Below are positions 46,742-59,544 of a stretch of DNA of 64,000 nt, one piece after another (the stretch's first letter is position 1; every line of letters starts with the position of its first letter). Source of the stretch: Rotaria sordida (taxonomy: Eukaryota; Rotifera; Eurotatoria; Philodinida; Philodinidae); assembly GCA_905250125.1 (NCBI GenBank), contig CAJNOL010000105.1:8848-72847 (forward strand), given 5' to 3'. The position numbers and the translations under genes are program-made. The notes beneath the pieces were generated by a model. The model saw only the letters and a program-made list of their open reading frames with translations. It was not told where the DNA came from and did not search any database.

Positions 46742-48054
46742 ATGTCATTTAGTTGGTCAGCATCATCAAGTCCATCATTTGTTGGTATTAAACCCACAAC
46801 TACAAATAGTTTTGCTGATGCACTTAAACGACTCGCTGAACATGTAGAAGAAAAAAATAAAAATAGTAAATCAACATATCACAAATAGATATATATATAT
46901 GAAGTCTTCAATTATAAATTTTATTTTTTCTTTAGTAGATTCAAATAATATTGGAAATTCTAATCTTGTTCAATCATCAATAGATTTTCCGAATCGAATG
47001 ATTCCATATCATGTAAATAATTCAATATTACCTGACCAAACATTACGACTATATACACAATATATGCATGAAGTATTTGTACTTTGTATATTTGAAAAAT
47101 ATTTGAAATCTTTTGATTGTAGGCTGAAAGAAGAGAAGATATGCGACGACGTTATCTACGAGTCTATGGTGGATCAAATGGTCCTAACATAAATTTACCT
47201 ATATTAAACAGGTGAACAAAGCAAAAAAAATATATTCGATCGAGTAAAATTATTTATTTATTAACAGGCGTCTTGATATTACTGATCCTTATCGATTTAT
47301 GGTACCCCATTTATCTAGTCTCCTCCATCCACCTACATATTTACAATTACCTACACAACAAACGAGACTAACACAACCAGCTCCATTTTTGTTGCCAAAT
47401 ATCAAAACAACTGATACAACAATACGGTAAGATTTATCTTTGTCATATATCAAAAAGAAAATTAATTAATTTCTTTTATTTTTCAGCATACCAATACAAG
47501 AAAATACTGATAAAAAATCATCTGAGGTATGCTTTTTTAATTTTATGAATAGAATAACTTTTAATTATTCTCTATATTAGCAATCATCACATCTTTCTAA
47601 ACCAAAATTAAAACTATTCCGTCCTTATGATCTTGATAGTCGAAATTCAAATTCTAATCAAACATCACCATCTTCACCAATTGTAACTAAAAAATCAACT
47701 CCATCACCATCGACTTGTGTTAATAGCAATTCAACAATTTCCGATGAATCACAAACAGTAACATCGTTTGGTAAAGAAAAACAATTATTTAATACATTAG
47801 GTCTCGTTCAACAGTCTACTGATATACTAACAGAAAAATCATCGTTCATTCAAACATCACCATCAGAAAGTTCAACAGCAATTGAAACGATTTTTACACA
47901 ACAAGATAATCATCTCGATAATAGTCTTTCCAATACAAAAGATTCTTCATTATCGGCTACATTTAAACGTAAATCAGCTTTTTCATCAAATACACAAAAT
48001 TCATCAAATCGAAAACAATTGAAAATCGATAAAATACACAATAATGTGGAATAA
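46742..48054 (+). CDS. Ser/Asn/Thr-rich protein, unknown, probably nuclear
   Basis: Six exons (46742-46865, 46936-47072, 47123-47211, 47268-47426, 47487-47526, 47581-48054) join in phase to 340 aa. The first part has SFADALKRLAEHVEE, a short helix; the middle holds a compact, more conserved-looking block (AERREDMRRRYLRVYGG, LDITDPYRFMVPHL, LLHPPTYLQLP); the C-terminal half is low-complexity Ser/Thr/Asn/Gln ending in a basic stretch (KRKSAFSS, RKQLKIDKIH) that could be a nuclear localisation signal. No signal peptide or membrane helix. I do not recognise the family. A TTTTAG acceptor-like site abuts the ATG. The exon 2 acceptor is ambiguous between 46936 and 46939 without change of frame. Confidence 0.75.
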
Positions 48055-50876
48055 TATAAAAGTCAATCTTTTTTTTCTTTTGCTTGCGAGTTCAGTTTTA
48101 ATCGGTTTCTTTTTTTTGTTTGTTTTACATTTTCGTTGCTTCTCTTTCAATATAAAAGAAAAAATATTATTCAATAAGAATAAAATTTATTCTAAAATCG
48201 TGGCTTATTTAGTCTAAGGAACGGGTCAATGTTGTTAATCAGGTGAATTGTTTTTCTTTTTCTAATCCCTTACAAATTTGTCATTTTGATACGACCGATT
48301 AATTCAACAAGTTTCGACTTGCTGACGTGAATAACTTTGGATATATTTAAGTCGTATATAATATAGTTAAAACTAAAATTGTTTTCACAAATTGTGGAAT
48401 ATTTTTATCATTTCATAAAAAATATGTTTGATGCGGACATAGGGAGAGCCGTCTTGGTACCAACAGAAATTAGATATGACCCAAGAAGATAAAAACATAA
48501 CTTTTTAGCATTAAAACGCATGTGGAAAGAAATAGTCGTGTAACCGTTTGAAAAATGCAGAACTTAATACATGTTCCGACAAACATTTTATCATCATGAT
48601 TGGAGAGCTTATTAATAGTTGTGTTAATACTCTCAAAGAGATCCAATTATTTATGCATTATTGGGAATATTACATTCATGTTCATTTTTACTTAAAATCA
48701 CCAACGTTTTAAGAATCAAGAATCGTGAGCGTGTTTAGAAATGAAATTGTGAACGAACAACGTCTTTCGACTATGATAATTAATGTTAACCAATTAGTTG
48801 GTATTTTAGGTAGTCATAACAGATAATAATAAGAAACCAAAAGTTTTAGCTGAAACTTAAATGAAGTCGAAACATATTATTGACTATCTAGGAGTCAATG
48901 TGAATATAACCCACCATATTATCCGATTTCAATAAATGTTTTCAGGTATTTAATGATTTATATATTGATGATTCGTCTTATTGTTTGAATTTAAACATAT
49001 CCATTGACATTAATAACATAAGAGCACTAAAATTCCATTTTCTTTCTCTATATTTAGGAAAGAATATTTGACTCAAACATCATGTTTTCAATTTCATTAC
49101 AAGATAATGTTGAATTCTTATCGAATATAGAAAAATTCATTACAAATAAGCCTTATAACTTTTATCCCTGTTGACTTATTTTGCGTACTTGAAGTTTCTT
49201 TTATAACATTAAAAAAAAAAGGTCTTGTATTAGTTCTGTAATTCATTTTCTTGACATTCAACAACTTTTCGTCACAGTAGACAGGCATAAAAGATGACTA
49301 GGACTACAAAAATGTTGTTTATATCTTTTCAGTGAAGCATAGCCACAATCTTAATCATCGAATAGTTCCATACTAAGTAAAACCTTTTTCGATCGATAAA
49401 TTGGCATTAACTTCAATAAACTCTACTTTTTCTATTCCAAACAGAATAACTTACTGCTTCATTTTAATAGAACTTTATCTAGATTTCTTATAGATATTGC
49501 AATTCTCAATGCACACATCAGTAGTTGACAAAATGACGTTTTTTGAATTAAATACAACACGATCCTAAAAATTTGTCAATTTCAAAAACTCAATTTTCGA
49601 TTATATGAAGAATATATTCATAACAAAAGTGCAATCAAATAGCAGAATTCACAACCTCAAACTTAATCTACAACGAAACCTTGCTTCGTCAAACAAACAA
49701 AATTTGCGTCTTATATAGTTTCGAAAAGATTTCTTCGTGCGAAATATTGAAAACGAAGAAAACTCATATTGTTATTGACTAAAGAGTGTTATAATTGTTT
49801 AACTCAAAACGAATGAACTTTTGCAATAAACAGGATTATTTTATGGTGCTAAAAAGACAAACGAAACGAATTCTCTAAAACCTGTTGAATGGCCAAATGT
49901 TTTGGGTTAAGAACATGTGCGTGTGCATGCATATCGATTGAAACATGGTCGAAATGTTAGTGAATGATGAAGACACGAATAAAAACAAGGTCTGTCTAAT
50001 GTGAAAACACAAAAAAAGAACATTATTTCTAGTGCAGTATATTTTATGAGTATACTGCCTGTTCTTCTGATAACTCTCTTTGCTTTTGAAGACGAGAGGT
50101 AACGTGAAATATTGGACAAATATTTTCGCAATGTGTAAGAGATTGTCTCTTTTATTTATCATAGTTCTCTTTGATTAAAAACAGGAAACAAATTTTCTGA
50201 ACTTTCATTGTATTTTTTTCTATTTTCTCCATACAAAAAAACCAACGATTCAGATAGAGATTATCTGTGAATATTGAATGTACTTCTCACTGTACACAAT
50301 GGTTCTGATTCGATCATTTCGAGGAACTTACTCAAGTATTTCAAACAGTCAAAACTAATTTTCATCGTTTTAGACTTTATCACACGCGAACGATTCTGAG
50401 TGTTTATGTTCCCTTTAAAACCAAAATCGCTCCTCCCTGAACTGGTTCTTAATCTATTTATTATTTTTTCAAGTCTTCTGCTATGAACAATCATTACTTT
50501 TTTTGGCATACCATGAGTTGAGAACTTGACAACTGACTAATTGCTGAAGATTCTATTAATAGCAGCATCATCATGTATTCATCATACTTATTTTACGATT
50601 TCCTAAGTTAGTCAAACATTCAAGCTAGTAATCAATAAATTCTATTTATTAATCTCTTATAGCAACGACCGAAAAAAAAAGTACAAAAAATATAGCTCCA
50701 GAACAAGTGTATAAAAAAAATTACTTAGTACTGCCCCTATTACAAGTTTATTGTTAAACGGTGTGCTTTTACTATAGAAAACGAGAGTGAACAAAGAACC
50801 ATCGCGTAAAAATATGATACGAGCGTAGATGAATGTTATACTGTACTTCATCAATTGAATATCAAACTACTTTTTC
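48055..50876. other. Intergenic
   Basis: 2.8 kb of AT-rich DNA with no conserved frame or clear repeat. Minus-strand frames at 49875-50162 and 50261-50509 look random in composition and have no splice or homology support. Confidence 0.55.
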
Positions 50877-51097
50877 ATTTTTTCTTTCAATCCACGAATA
50901 TTGTTTTCGGCCCTAACAAGTTCCTCATGAGTAGGTGGCAAAATTTTGCGCAGAATGTCTATCGTTTTTTCGAAGTATTCTAATGCTTTTGAATAATTTC
51001 CTTTGTCTTCATATAATTTTCCTAGATTATTGTAGCTTGCAGCAATGTCTGGATGATTACGTGGTAAGACTTTTTCTCGAATCTTGAGAGCTTTTTT
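50877..51097 (-). CDS. TPR protein, C-terminal end, cut by assembly gap
   Basis: The minus strand stays open from the gap to a TAG at 50879-50877, giving 73 codons. It encodes one full kinesin-light-chain-type tetratricopeptide repeat (NHPDIAASYNNLGKLYEDKG, then NYSKALEYFEKTIDIL), the end of a preceding repeat (KALKIREKVLP) and the start of the next one (PPTHEELVRAENNIRGL). The ~42-residue period is typical of TPR_10/TPR_12 arrays, which act as protein-binding scaffolds. The 5' part is missing: no TPR coding is seen beyond the gap, so the gap may hide collapsed repeats or a misjoin. Confidence 0.85.
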
Positions 51098-51107
51098 NNN
51101 NNNNNNN
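51098..51107. other. Assembly gap (10 N)
   Basis: Ten N bases, directly inside the TPR coding frame. A token gap length; the true size is unknown. Confidence 1.
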
Positions 51108-53350
51108 TGAAATTTTTTAAGGTGTAGATGAAGAATTGATGCACATAGTTTTTAAATGACAACTTCCCTTTGGGAAAAATTGAGCAAAAAAAAATTTAAA
51201 GCTAGTAGTATAAATGAGACGGTAAAGTAGATACAGCGAAAATCTTTAAAGAAGAAAGAAATGTACATAGGGCAATCAAAAAGTTTTGAGAACTAATAAC
51301 ATCACGTTAATAAGAAGTACATTATATTTATTTGTCTACAGCAACGATTAGAAGACATCATAACAATGTTCGATAGTAAGTTCGATTTACTTTTGAATAA
51401 TTTTTTTGTATTTATCGACGTGTGTCAAACTAATTGCTCGGTTATTGCTTAGTTAAATTTATTGCATCTAGGTAGATTTTTAATCTATATTCTAAAGTGG
51501 TTGAATGACAGAAGCTCAGACGAAGCGAAGTCAATTGAACGTGTCTGATAGACTATATTTATAAACATTTTGTGCTCATTTTTAACAAACTAGATACAAT
51601 AATTAGAAATCTAATTTCGATGAAAAGTCTAAATATCCATTGGTTCACTTAGCTTACATTTCATCAAAGCTGTTGATAAGAGAGAAATAAATCCTCTCCG
51701 AAGAAATAGCCCAATCATTCGAAGTTTTGCTAGGTTTCTGAAAAATTGTATATGCAACAAGAAAAATATGTTTAGATAATATGAAGACCAAAATATTGAG
51801 ACGAAATGAAATAAATTCAATCGACAGTTCTTATTTCTTGTTCTCACTTCTAAACAAAGGCTTTCGTATTGTACCTAACCTGAATATGTTAATTTGGAAA
51901 ACTATTTAAGAGCTCTTTTATGTTCTTGAATAAAAAGTTTCATACTCATATGTATATAATATGTACAATATACTAAATTCAAAAATAAATCGAGTATGAT
52001 TCGTATGAATTTGGCAGAAATATGAAAATAAATGGTAATTAAGAATGTTATAGTCATAGAACATCTTAATTTTATCAATGTCGTATGGAAGTTATACACT
52101 CAATTATTTATTCAATGACCATTTATCCTCGTCTTCCTACTGAATTCTTAAAAAATATATTTAATTCATTTTGATCTTATTATCTATTTATGTGTTATGT
52201 ATTTTCAATGGATTATAAGATCTGCTCAGCAACAATTACTTCACAAGCAGATGAGATAACTCCATGAATCCCTTACTGCGGCGTACTTGTCTCGCTGTGG
52301 GACACAAATCGATCCAGCAAGTTCAGTGATCCGATGATCATCAGGTGCTCGTAAACAAAGACCGTAATGACCAATTTTAGTCTTTACTATTTCATTTTTT
52401 CTAAGGAATGAATAAAACTCAAAAACTGAGAGTCATCAAATGAGTACGAATTTTGTTAGTTAAAGAATAATTTCAATTTGTAACATAGAGCTCTGTGATA
52501 ATAAACAGCGACAGTTTCAAAACAAACATTCATGATTACTCATGTTAATTAATAATCAATTCAAGAAATAATTTAACATTCAAATTTTAGTTTTAAAAAA
52601 TAGCAATTAAAATGTGTCTGAACTAAATGTTGTGAAAGGAAATCTGAAAAGCAACCTGATAAAATGTGAATAAATTCGTTCTTCATATTTCGTTATTTAG
52701 ATCTTTTCTAAGCTAAATTCTACTTGCAGATTGCTAATTCTTTTCAAATATACACATATATTTTTTTTTGCTTTCGTCTCAAAGTAATCTGAAAATAATA
52801 CAGAAAAGTTTAAATCGTTTTTTTCTCAATTCTATGTATCTCTCTATCTAAAATTAATCGAAAATCAAAAGCTACACTTCATTTTCACTTGAACTATTTC
52901 GAATGATGCCATCTAGATGAGATAGTATAATTCTCTGAGTTATCGATCTCATAACTACATTAACTGTATGTCATAATTGATTTCAAATAACTCTTATGGA
53001 TAGAAAGGAAACTTTAACATGCTTTTTGTATTTACAAAAAGGAAAGCAGCTTTATCGCATCAAGATTAATCGATCATTTTTATTTGCTCTTGGATAAAAC
53101 ATTGATTAGTTGACGAAAATCGCCAAATTTCTATGACATGGATGAAATTGAATAATAGAATACTATGATATTTCTTAAATGCGAATATTTATTAGAAAGG
53201 TATTATGACTGTGAATTTTCACAATACTCAGTAAATAGAACTCGATGTCATCTCTAATAATATATTCGATATACATGGACACTCTTCTTTCTTTGGTTTC
53301 ATCAAATAATGTAGCTATTAAATGACAGAAAGCCTAACAGCCTGTCCACA
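51108..53350. other. Intergenic beyond the gap
   Basis: AT-rich, no intact gene. One coding-like relic at 52252-52389 (minus). Confidence 0.5.
52252..52389 (-). pseudogene. Coding-like relic, family unknown
   Basis: The minus strand is open for about 45 codons of balanced composition (TKIGHYGLCLRAPDDHRITE, then LAGSICVPQRDKYAAVRDSW) and is richer in GC than its surroundings. There is no start codon or clear splice site. It may be a leftover exon. Confidence 0.3.
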
Positions 53351-55548
53351 GGTAACGCACTCACCTATTTTTGACCTTCCAATCTCCATAACTCAAGAGT
53401 CATATGTAGTAAAGACCTGAAACTTATAGTGCTAAGAGATAGTTGGAAGATCTATCTCTGCTACAAGTTTGACTTCATTTGATTTTACTATCATGGTTTT
53501 AGAGGTTCAGGAAACCGTGGTAACGCACTCATTTAAAAGGCCCCTTGTCATTACCCCCATGCGAAAGAATATTATATTGCTACGAATTTTTGTGTGTTAA
53601 AAAAAATATTGTCACATGAATTTGTAGGTAAGACGATGGGCTTGATAATCATGGCATCTGCTTTTTGAAAGCTTATTTCTATAAAGAGTTATTACTAAAG
53701 GATTTCGGTAACGCACTCAGCAATTGGTAACGCACTCAGTAGGATTTTTTAAGAATTTTTTAGATTCAATGTTTATGCACCAAAGCTTTGTTTAAACGAT
53801 TTATAAACAACTCAGAATGAATGTTATAATGAAATTCATTTATTTCTTATAAAAAAGTACACACTTTTTCTTATAATAATATGATACAAAAAAACGCTTT
53901 TTTGTCATAATAATATAACGAGTGGGCCAGAAGTGCTGACTCGATTTGTATAATCAATTTTTCTTTAGTAAAAGGATGGTCGGAAATTTGTCTCTATGAA
54001 GAAAAGATGCAGTAAAAGGCGCTCTACAAAATGACTATTGATTGACCTCGCTAGCTCATCTACTAAGGAAGTTATAGGCTTAGAAATATACTTCACAAAA
54101 AAGAAAAATTAACCGTGAGCCCGATGTACATAGTTATGATTCCAGTAAAAGTCCCATAACTTCATCAAAACGAAAGGTTTTTCGATCGGGTTTGTTTTGT
54201 TTTGATCAGAAGTGATTACTCTCTTAACCTACCTACAAGATCAAAACTTTGATCACAGTTTTCATTTCTTGCTGGGTACACCGTCGGAAACGGGCTTGTC
54301 GATTTTTGACGTATTTTTGGAACTTGGTTTTCACGCACTCCATCGGCGCTAAAAAAGTATCTTCTAAAGCCCGGGAGAAAGAGCACATTTGAAAGTACCA
54401 AACACAAACAGAGTTCTCACGTTTGCTATGCTTTTTTATGGAATTAATAGGAGAGTAAAAAGTTTAAGTCGAAAAAAATACCAAATTTAAAAAGTTTTCG
54501 TTTTTTTCGCGTGCGTATAATTTGCTTAGTTTCCTTGATTGAAGTTCTGAAATTAAGGTTTAGGTATAATTTTGTAGAGAATTTCACGGACCTTCTATTG
54601 ATAAAAGAATTTGTTGTAGAGGACCTAAGGAACAGAAGTTAAAGTATAAATACCGAAACCGAGTTCACGGTTAATTTTTCTTTTTTGTGAAGTATATTTC
54701 TAAGCCTATAACTTTCTTATTAGATGAGCTAGTGGGGCTAATCAATAGTCGTTTTATAGAGTGTCTTTTGCTGCATCTTTTCTACATAGAGACCAATTTT
54801 CAACCACGCGTTTTACTAAAGAAAAATTTATTATACAAATCGAGTCAGCACTTCTGGCCCACGCTTTATAGAGAAATTATTGATTCAAGCTAATAGATTT
54901 GTAATTAAGAAAATCACGACAATTTTCTTAAGATGTTGTGAATTTAATTAACTAGGTTTAGCTAGTGTATAGACAAAGATAAGTATATTGACTAGACACA
55001 AACACTTATACCGTTGATTTACACCAAAAGCGAGGTGTATATAGGGAGATGAACAAGACGTCGGACGTGGATATGGTCGAAAGTTAGAAAAAATAACTCA
55101 TGAGTAAGAGAGAGGAGAGATAAAAATATCTCGTCAAGAAAGAAAAAGAAAAATAGCGATCGTATATCGTAACAGTCAGAACAAATACATTATGTGGAAA
55201 AACACAAAAAAAAAGAATTTGACTAAACCATTCACAGAGAAAACAATATAAGAATGAAGAGGTGCATGTAGTGATGAGTAAATAAAACAAATCTAAACAT
55301 TTAGTTTCAATTTTATAAATAATCTGAAGGAAAAATATAATCGATACAGTCTAATTAAGGGTTAGACGTACAAAGGTCACATGAGTGCGTTACCATTCAT
55401 TTTCCTGAAGGATGTGATTTTAAAAAATTCTTAACAGTGCATATTATAGTCCATCAAAAGTTACGTAATAATAGATAGTTCTATCTAAAAATTTCTCCTA
55501 TATAAGGGCAAGAAATATAAAAAAATCCTCTAAATGGTAACGCACTCA
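53351..55548. repeat. Cluster of six GGTAACGCACTCA motifs
   Basis: The exact 13-mer occurs at 53351-53363, 53519-53531, 53707-53719, 53726-53738 and 55536-55548 on the plus strand and once on the minus strand at 55382-55394. The copies bracket the foldback element 53918-54866. Six identical 13-mers in 2.2 kb is far beyond chance. Confidence 0.9.
53918..54866. mobile_element. Foldback element, ~200-bp TIRs, 0.95 kb
   Basis: The left arm 53918-54117 and right arm 54665-54866 are reverse complements with few mismatches (GTGGGCCAGAAGTGCTGACTCG, AAGCCTATAACTT, ATTAACCGTGA words). The flanks can be read as TA on both sides. The ~550-bp loop carries no recognisable transposase; the minus-strand frame 54216-54407 in it is unrecognised. 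Confidence 0.8.
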
Positions 55549-56103
55549 TGCCTCTTTTGGTGAAGTTTAATGAGGTGATCTTTTGAAACTAAGAAAGAGA
55601 AGAATATTTTATCAGATAGTCTAGAATAAAGCCCATCTATTAGTGATTCTTTCTATACCAAAGCTCTCTCATATAACGCTTTAGAATGTCTGCTAAAGCC
55701 CTTGTTCTTTGTACCATTAAAACGCACAATAATAAAGTTAATTTATAATCAATGTTTTGAAGCTCTGTTCTTTCACCAAATAGAGTGAATGAAAAAACAC
55801 GACTCATATCCTTATACAGTTAAGTGTGCTCAACAAACTAATCATCTTTAAATTTGAAAAATCTAAACTTCAACTTTAGCCAGGCTGGGTCGCCGTTAGC
55901 TGGACAAGCTGCTAATGAGTTGATCGCATTTTTCTTTTTTGGCATTGTATTAGATCGTCCGTCATGTACGCAGACGAATCATTGTTCTCACAGATTCTTT
56001 TGATTAACTTATTGGTAGTTTTCGACTATTAAACATTGTCTATTATACGCGGACACTATATATAAGGAGGTAATAATTATACGTTTTCATTTCAAATATT
56101 GAA
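54867..56103. other. Intergenic, upstream of F-box gene 2
   Basis: Contains the last two 13-mer copies and the presumed promoter of the F-box gene. No gene seen. Confidence 0.5.
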
Positions 56104-59100
56104 ATGAAAAAAATGACTCGATTAGAAGACTTATCTAACGAAATATTCTTCGAAATATTTGATTATTTACATGCACTTGATATTTTTACGGCATTTTCAA
56201 CACTCAATCAACGTATTACATTGATACTTTCTTCAATTCCACTTCATATTGTCGTTTCCTCATCTCATTGTCATCGTCAAATAAAATTTCTTTCTTTCTA
56301 TCTTATCAATCATGCACATCAAGTAGTTTCAATTTCTCTTGAAGATTCAATTCGTGATTTTACATCTATTATTTCTTTCTTTTTCATTCAACATGCATTT
56401 GAAAATCTTGAACACTGTTTACTTTACTCATCACATTGGTCAATACAATCGCGAACTGCATTGGAACAATTAAAAAATCTTATTAAACTTAGATCGCTTC
56501 GATTTATCGTAACAAATCATATGCAACTTTATGAAAAAGAGAAACAATATATAAGTCAAACTATTTTAACACATCAATCATTTTCACTTCGCTCGCTCGA
56601 TTTTGTATTTTACTTCAATCATTCTCATTTAACAACTGCCGTTACTCTTAACTGGACATTAACATCAATGTCTTTAACATTTTATGATTTACCTCGTCGA
56701 TTATCAATTTATTGTGTTCTACATGTATTTCATATTTATCGTGCATTAAGACGTTTACGTGTATTTATATCAATTCCTACAAATCCAAATATTTACCATG
56801 CATAGTACGTTTTTTATGAAATGATATGATTTCGTATTAGACTATTGGTGGGAGTGTTGTAATTACCGTAAGAAAGATGATCACAAACATGACTTGAACT
56901 ATGATATATAGATCTCATTTTCATGTACAAACCCATGTATCCAACGAGGCCGATTTTGAAAACTGATACAGTCGTCTCACAAATCTATTTTCCTTCCAAT
57001 ATCAAAATCTGCATATATATGGGTTGTTGCATTAACAACACTTATATCCCTCAACAGAGTAAAGATCTGTTGTGTTTAGTCCTATATTCTAAAACGAATC
57101 TGAACTCCTTTCTTTTATGGACACCTCTCTTTGCGTTGACAAGTTTACTGACAATTCGCTCGTTGTTCTTCATTTTCATTGACTTTTTTTCTAAATTGAA
57201 AATTCCTGCCAATATAGTCAGTCATTAAAATAAAAGGAAAATAAAATACGATATCTTTATGCATAATTATACATATATCTGATATTGACTATTTTCTACA
57301 AGACTATAAATTAATGAATTGTTTTTTTTTCTACGTTGATCATTTAACAACTGTATGCAAATAATAATGCATGACTCTACTCGTTCTCATTAACATCATG
57401 AATGTAATGTTTTATCTGTAGAAATATATTTCAATCATTCACATTTCCATGAAAGCTCTGCAATATTTTCTATAAAAAGAAATCAACTTTCCTTTTTGTC
57501 CAAGACTATCTGCAAATTGAGAGAAGAAAAAAAATAGAATTAAATGTTCTTGCTAATATTTTATGTTTCTAATCATTGAAAACAGGTTAAAAAAGTCATC
57601 GGATCATTATTTTTATTTAGTGCGCCAATGTTACCAGCAGCTTTCCAAGATAATTTACCAGTACTTCCATACTTGAAATTTTTTGATTTACAAACAATAA
57701 CAATGTGCAATATTGACTCACTTAGTGTTATTCTTCGTTGTATGCCTAATCTTCGTCAATTTATTTTCACTATTACATCATCTAAACGAATCTCTCGTTA
57801 TATTCGTGATTTGCTCGATGGTTATAAATGGCAACAGTTACTGATGAGTCACGCATCAAATTTAAAAAAATTTGATTTTCTTATTAGCTTATTCAGTATG
57901 CGAGCTGTAATAAACATGGATGATATTGTTCATTCATTTCAATATTTTGTTGAACATTATGATGGTTGGCATATGTCTGTTGAATGTTCAAGACTTTGGA
58001 CTGAAAAATTAAGTAAAATAATAAAAGATATTATTGAGTAAAACTGGTTATTAATTTATATGATTTTTTTTTTGTAGAAGAATGTATCAGTTTGCGAACT
58101 CTAACATATTCAACTAATAGACGAGAATACAATTCTCTAGAACCAAGCATGATACTTGGAACATTGCATGTACAATCGACATTAATAACAGATGATCAAT
58201 ATCACAATTTTCATCAGCATAACACAAAATTAAAAGTTATTGTACCTATAAATATAGCAATAACTGGTAATCTACCATCTTCTGTACCATTTCAAAATGT
58301 TCAACATCTTGTGATCGTATTTCAACAGTCAACATTAACATTATGGGAAAATTTATTGAAACTCAGTAAGAAGAATATATTTCTTTCATTAATTCCTTGA
58401 GATTGCACAATTGAATCATGTTATTTGTTTACTTTTATTTAGTTTCTATGTATCATCAGGAAAATGATGAAATTGGCTCTAAACAATATGTGAATGTACT
58501 TAAGAGTTATGTAGATTTATCTACAATAAAGAGAATAGATTTTGAACCAAAGAATGATATATCTCAACTTTATTATATTGAACAGATCTTATTGTAAGTT
58601 AAATTTTATTTTTTTGTCAAACACTATAATATATTTCATTTTGAGATGAATTGATTTTAAAGAGAATATATTTTAATAGTTGAGAATTTTTCACTATAGA
58701 TAAAGTCCAATAGATTGGTTCCGAGTAATTTGTTATAAAGACTTTTTTCAGTATTTAAGTATGGTGGTGAAGATTGCATATTTTATGGATGACAAATAAG
58801 CATTAATTGCACGATATTTGGAATGATTTTACTTTATAATTTTCAAGTTCGAGTCGATTCTATGTATGCTAGTCTACATACTTAGAGTTTTGTACAATGT
58901 AGTATGCTTTGAAACAGACACATCTCAACAAAATTGTATTAATAAGGATAAGAAGGATTGGTTTTAATTTGAATGATTCTCATTAGATGTATCTAGAGAA
59001 AACGGTTGAATCTCGTCTTTTTCGAATGGAAATCAATAATAAGATTCATTATTTAATATTTAAGTCATCCTGGTTTTTTTGTTGTAGGCTATCTTCAAAT

Positions 59101-59544
59101 ATCATTGAACTTAAGATTGGTACTCAATTGTTTCTGTCTTTGACTTTATTCGATAATCCATCGCTTATGTCCATTTTCAATCAATTACAAACACTAGAAT
59201 TATTAACAGAAAATGTTGACGGATTAGAATTATTAACAGATAATGTGTATTTTTCTTTAAAATATGCATCAAAATTAATTCAACATTTTTCTTCACTTAT
59301 CGATATTCGACTTCAGGTATATTCATTTGATATATGTGCACGTCTTGTTGATATTCTTCTTGACGGATTGGTCACTTTGCTTTATCTTAAAATATATTTT
59401 GTCAATGGTGTAGTATTTGACAATCCAAATCTACGTGATTATATTATTGAAAAGCGTCATCAAGCATTTCCATGCAGAAACTTCAACAATGATCATGTCA
59501 TTGTCATACTCCAGAAACAATCATTGGAAATTTATCTCGCATGA
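56104..59544 (+). CDS. F-box protein with LRR-like region (2)
   Basis: Five exons (56104-56804, 57621-58012, 58078-58365, 58443-58593, 59088-59544) join in phase to 662 aa. The F-box is at about residues 5-45 (LEDLSNEIFFEIFDYLHALD). Irregular leucine-rich segments follow (NLIKLRSLRFIV, YLKFFDLQTITM, NLRQFIFTI, SLRTLTYS, NVQHLVIVF, NIIELKIGTQ, LQTLELLTENV, LLYLKIYFVNG). The tandem words LELLTENVDG/LELLTDNVYF mark a recent short internal duplication. It is a likely SCF substrate adaptor; substrate unknown. Exon 2 could also start at 57586 by signal alone, but only 57621 keeps frame with the TA|GTACGT donor of exon 1; likewise the A|GTAAAA donor at 58012 is needed to read into exon 3. Confidence 0.82.
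56805..57620 (+). other. Intron 1 of F-box gene 2
   Basis: 816 bp, GTACGT to TTATTTAG. Includes a random-looking frame at 56923-57228. The 494-bp intron 58594-59087 is also plain. Confidence 0.65.

Noticed and set aside
50261-50509. 82-codon minus-strand frame with basic composition
   Set aside because: No recognisable motif, no splice partners, and surrounded by AT-rich non-coding DNA.
54216-54407. 63-codon minus-strand frame in the foldback loop as a transposase piece
   Set aside because: No DDE/D, helix-turn-helix or zinc-finger character could be seen.
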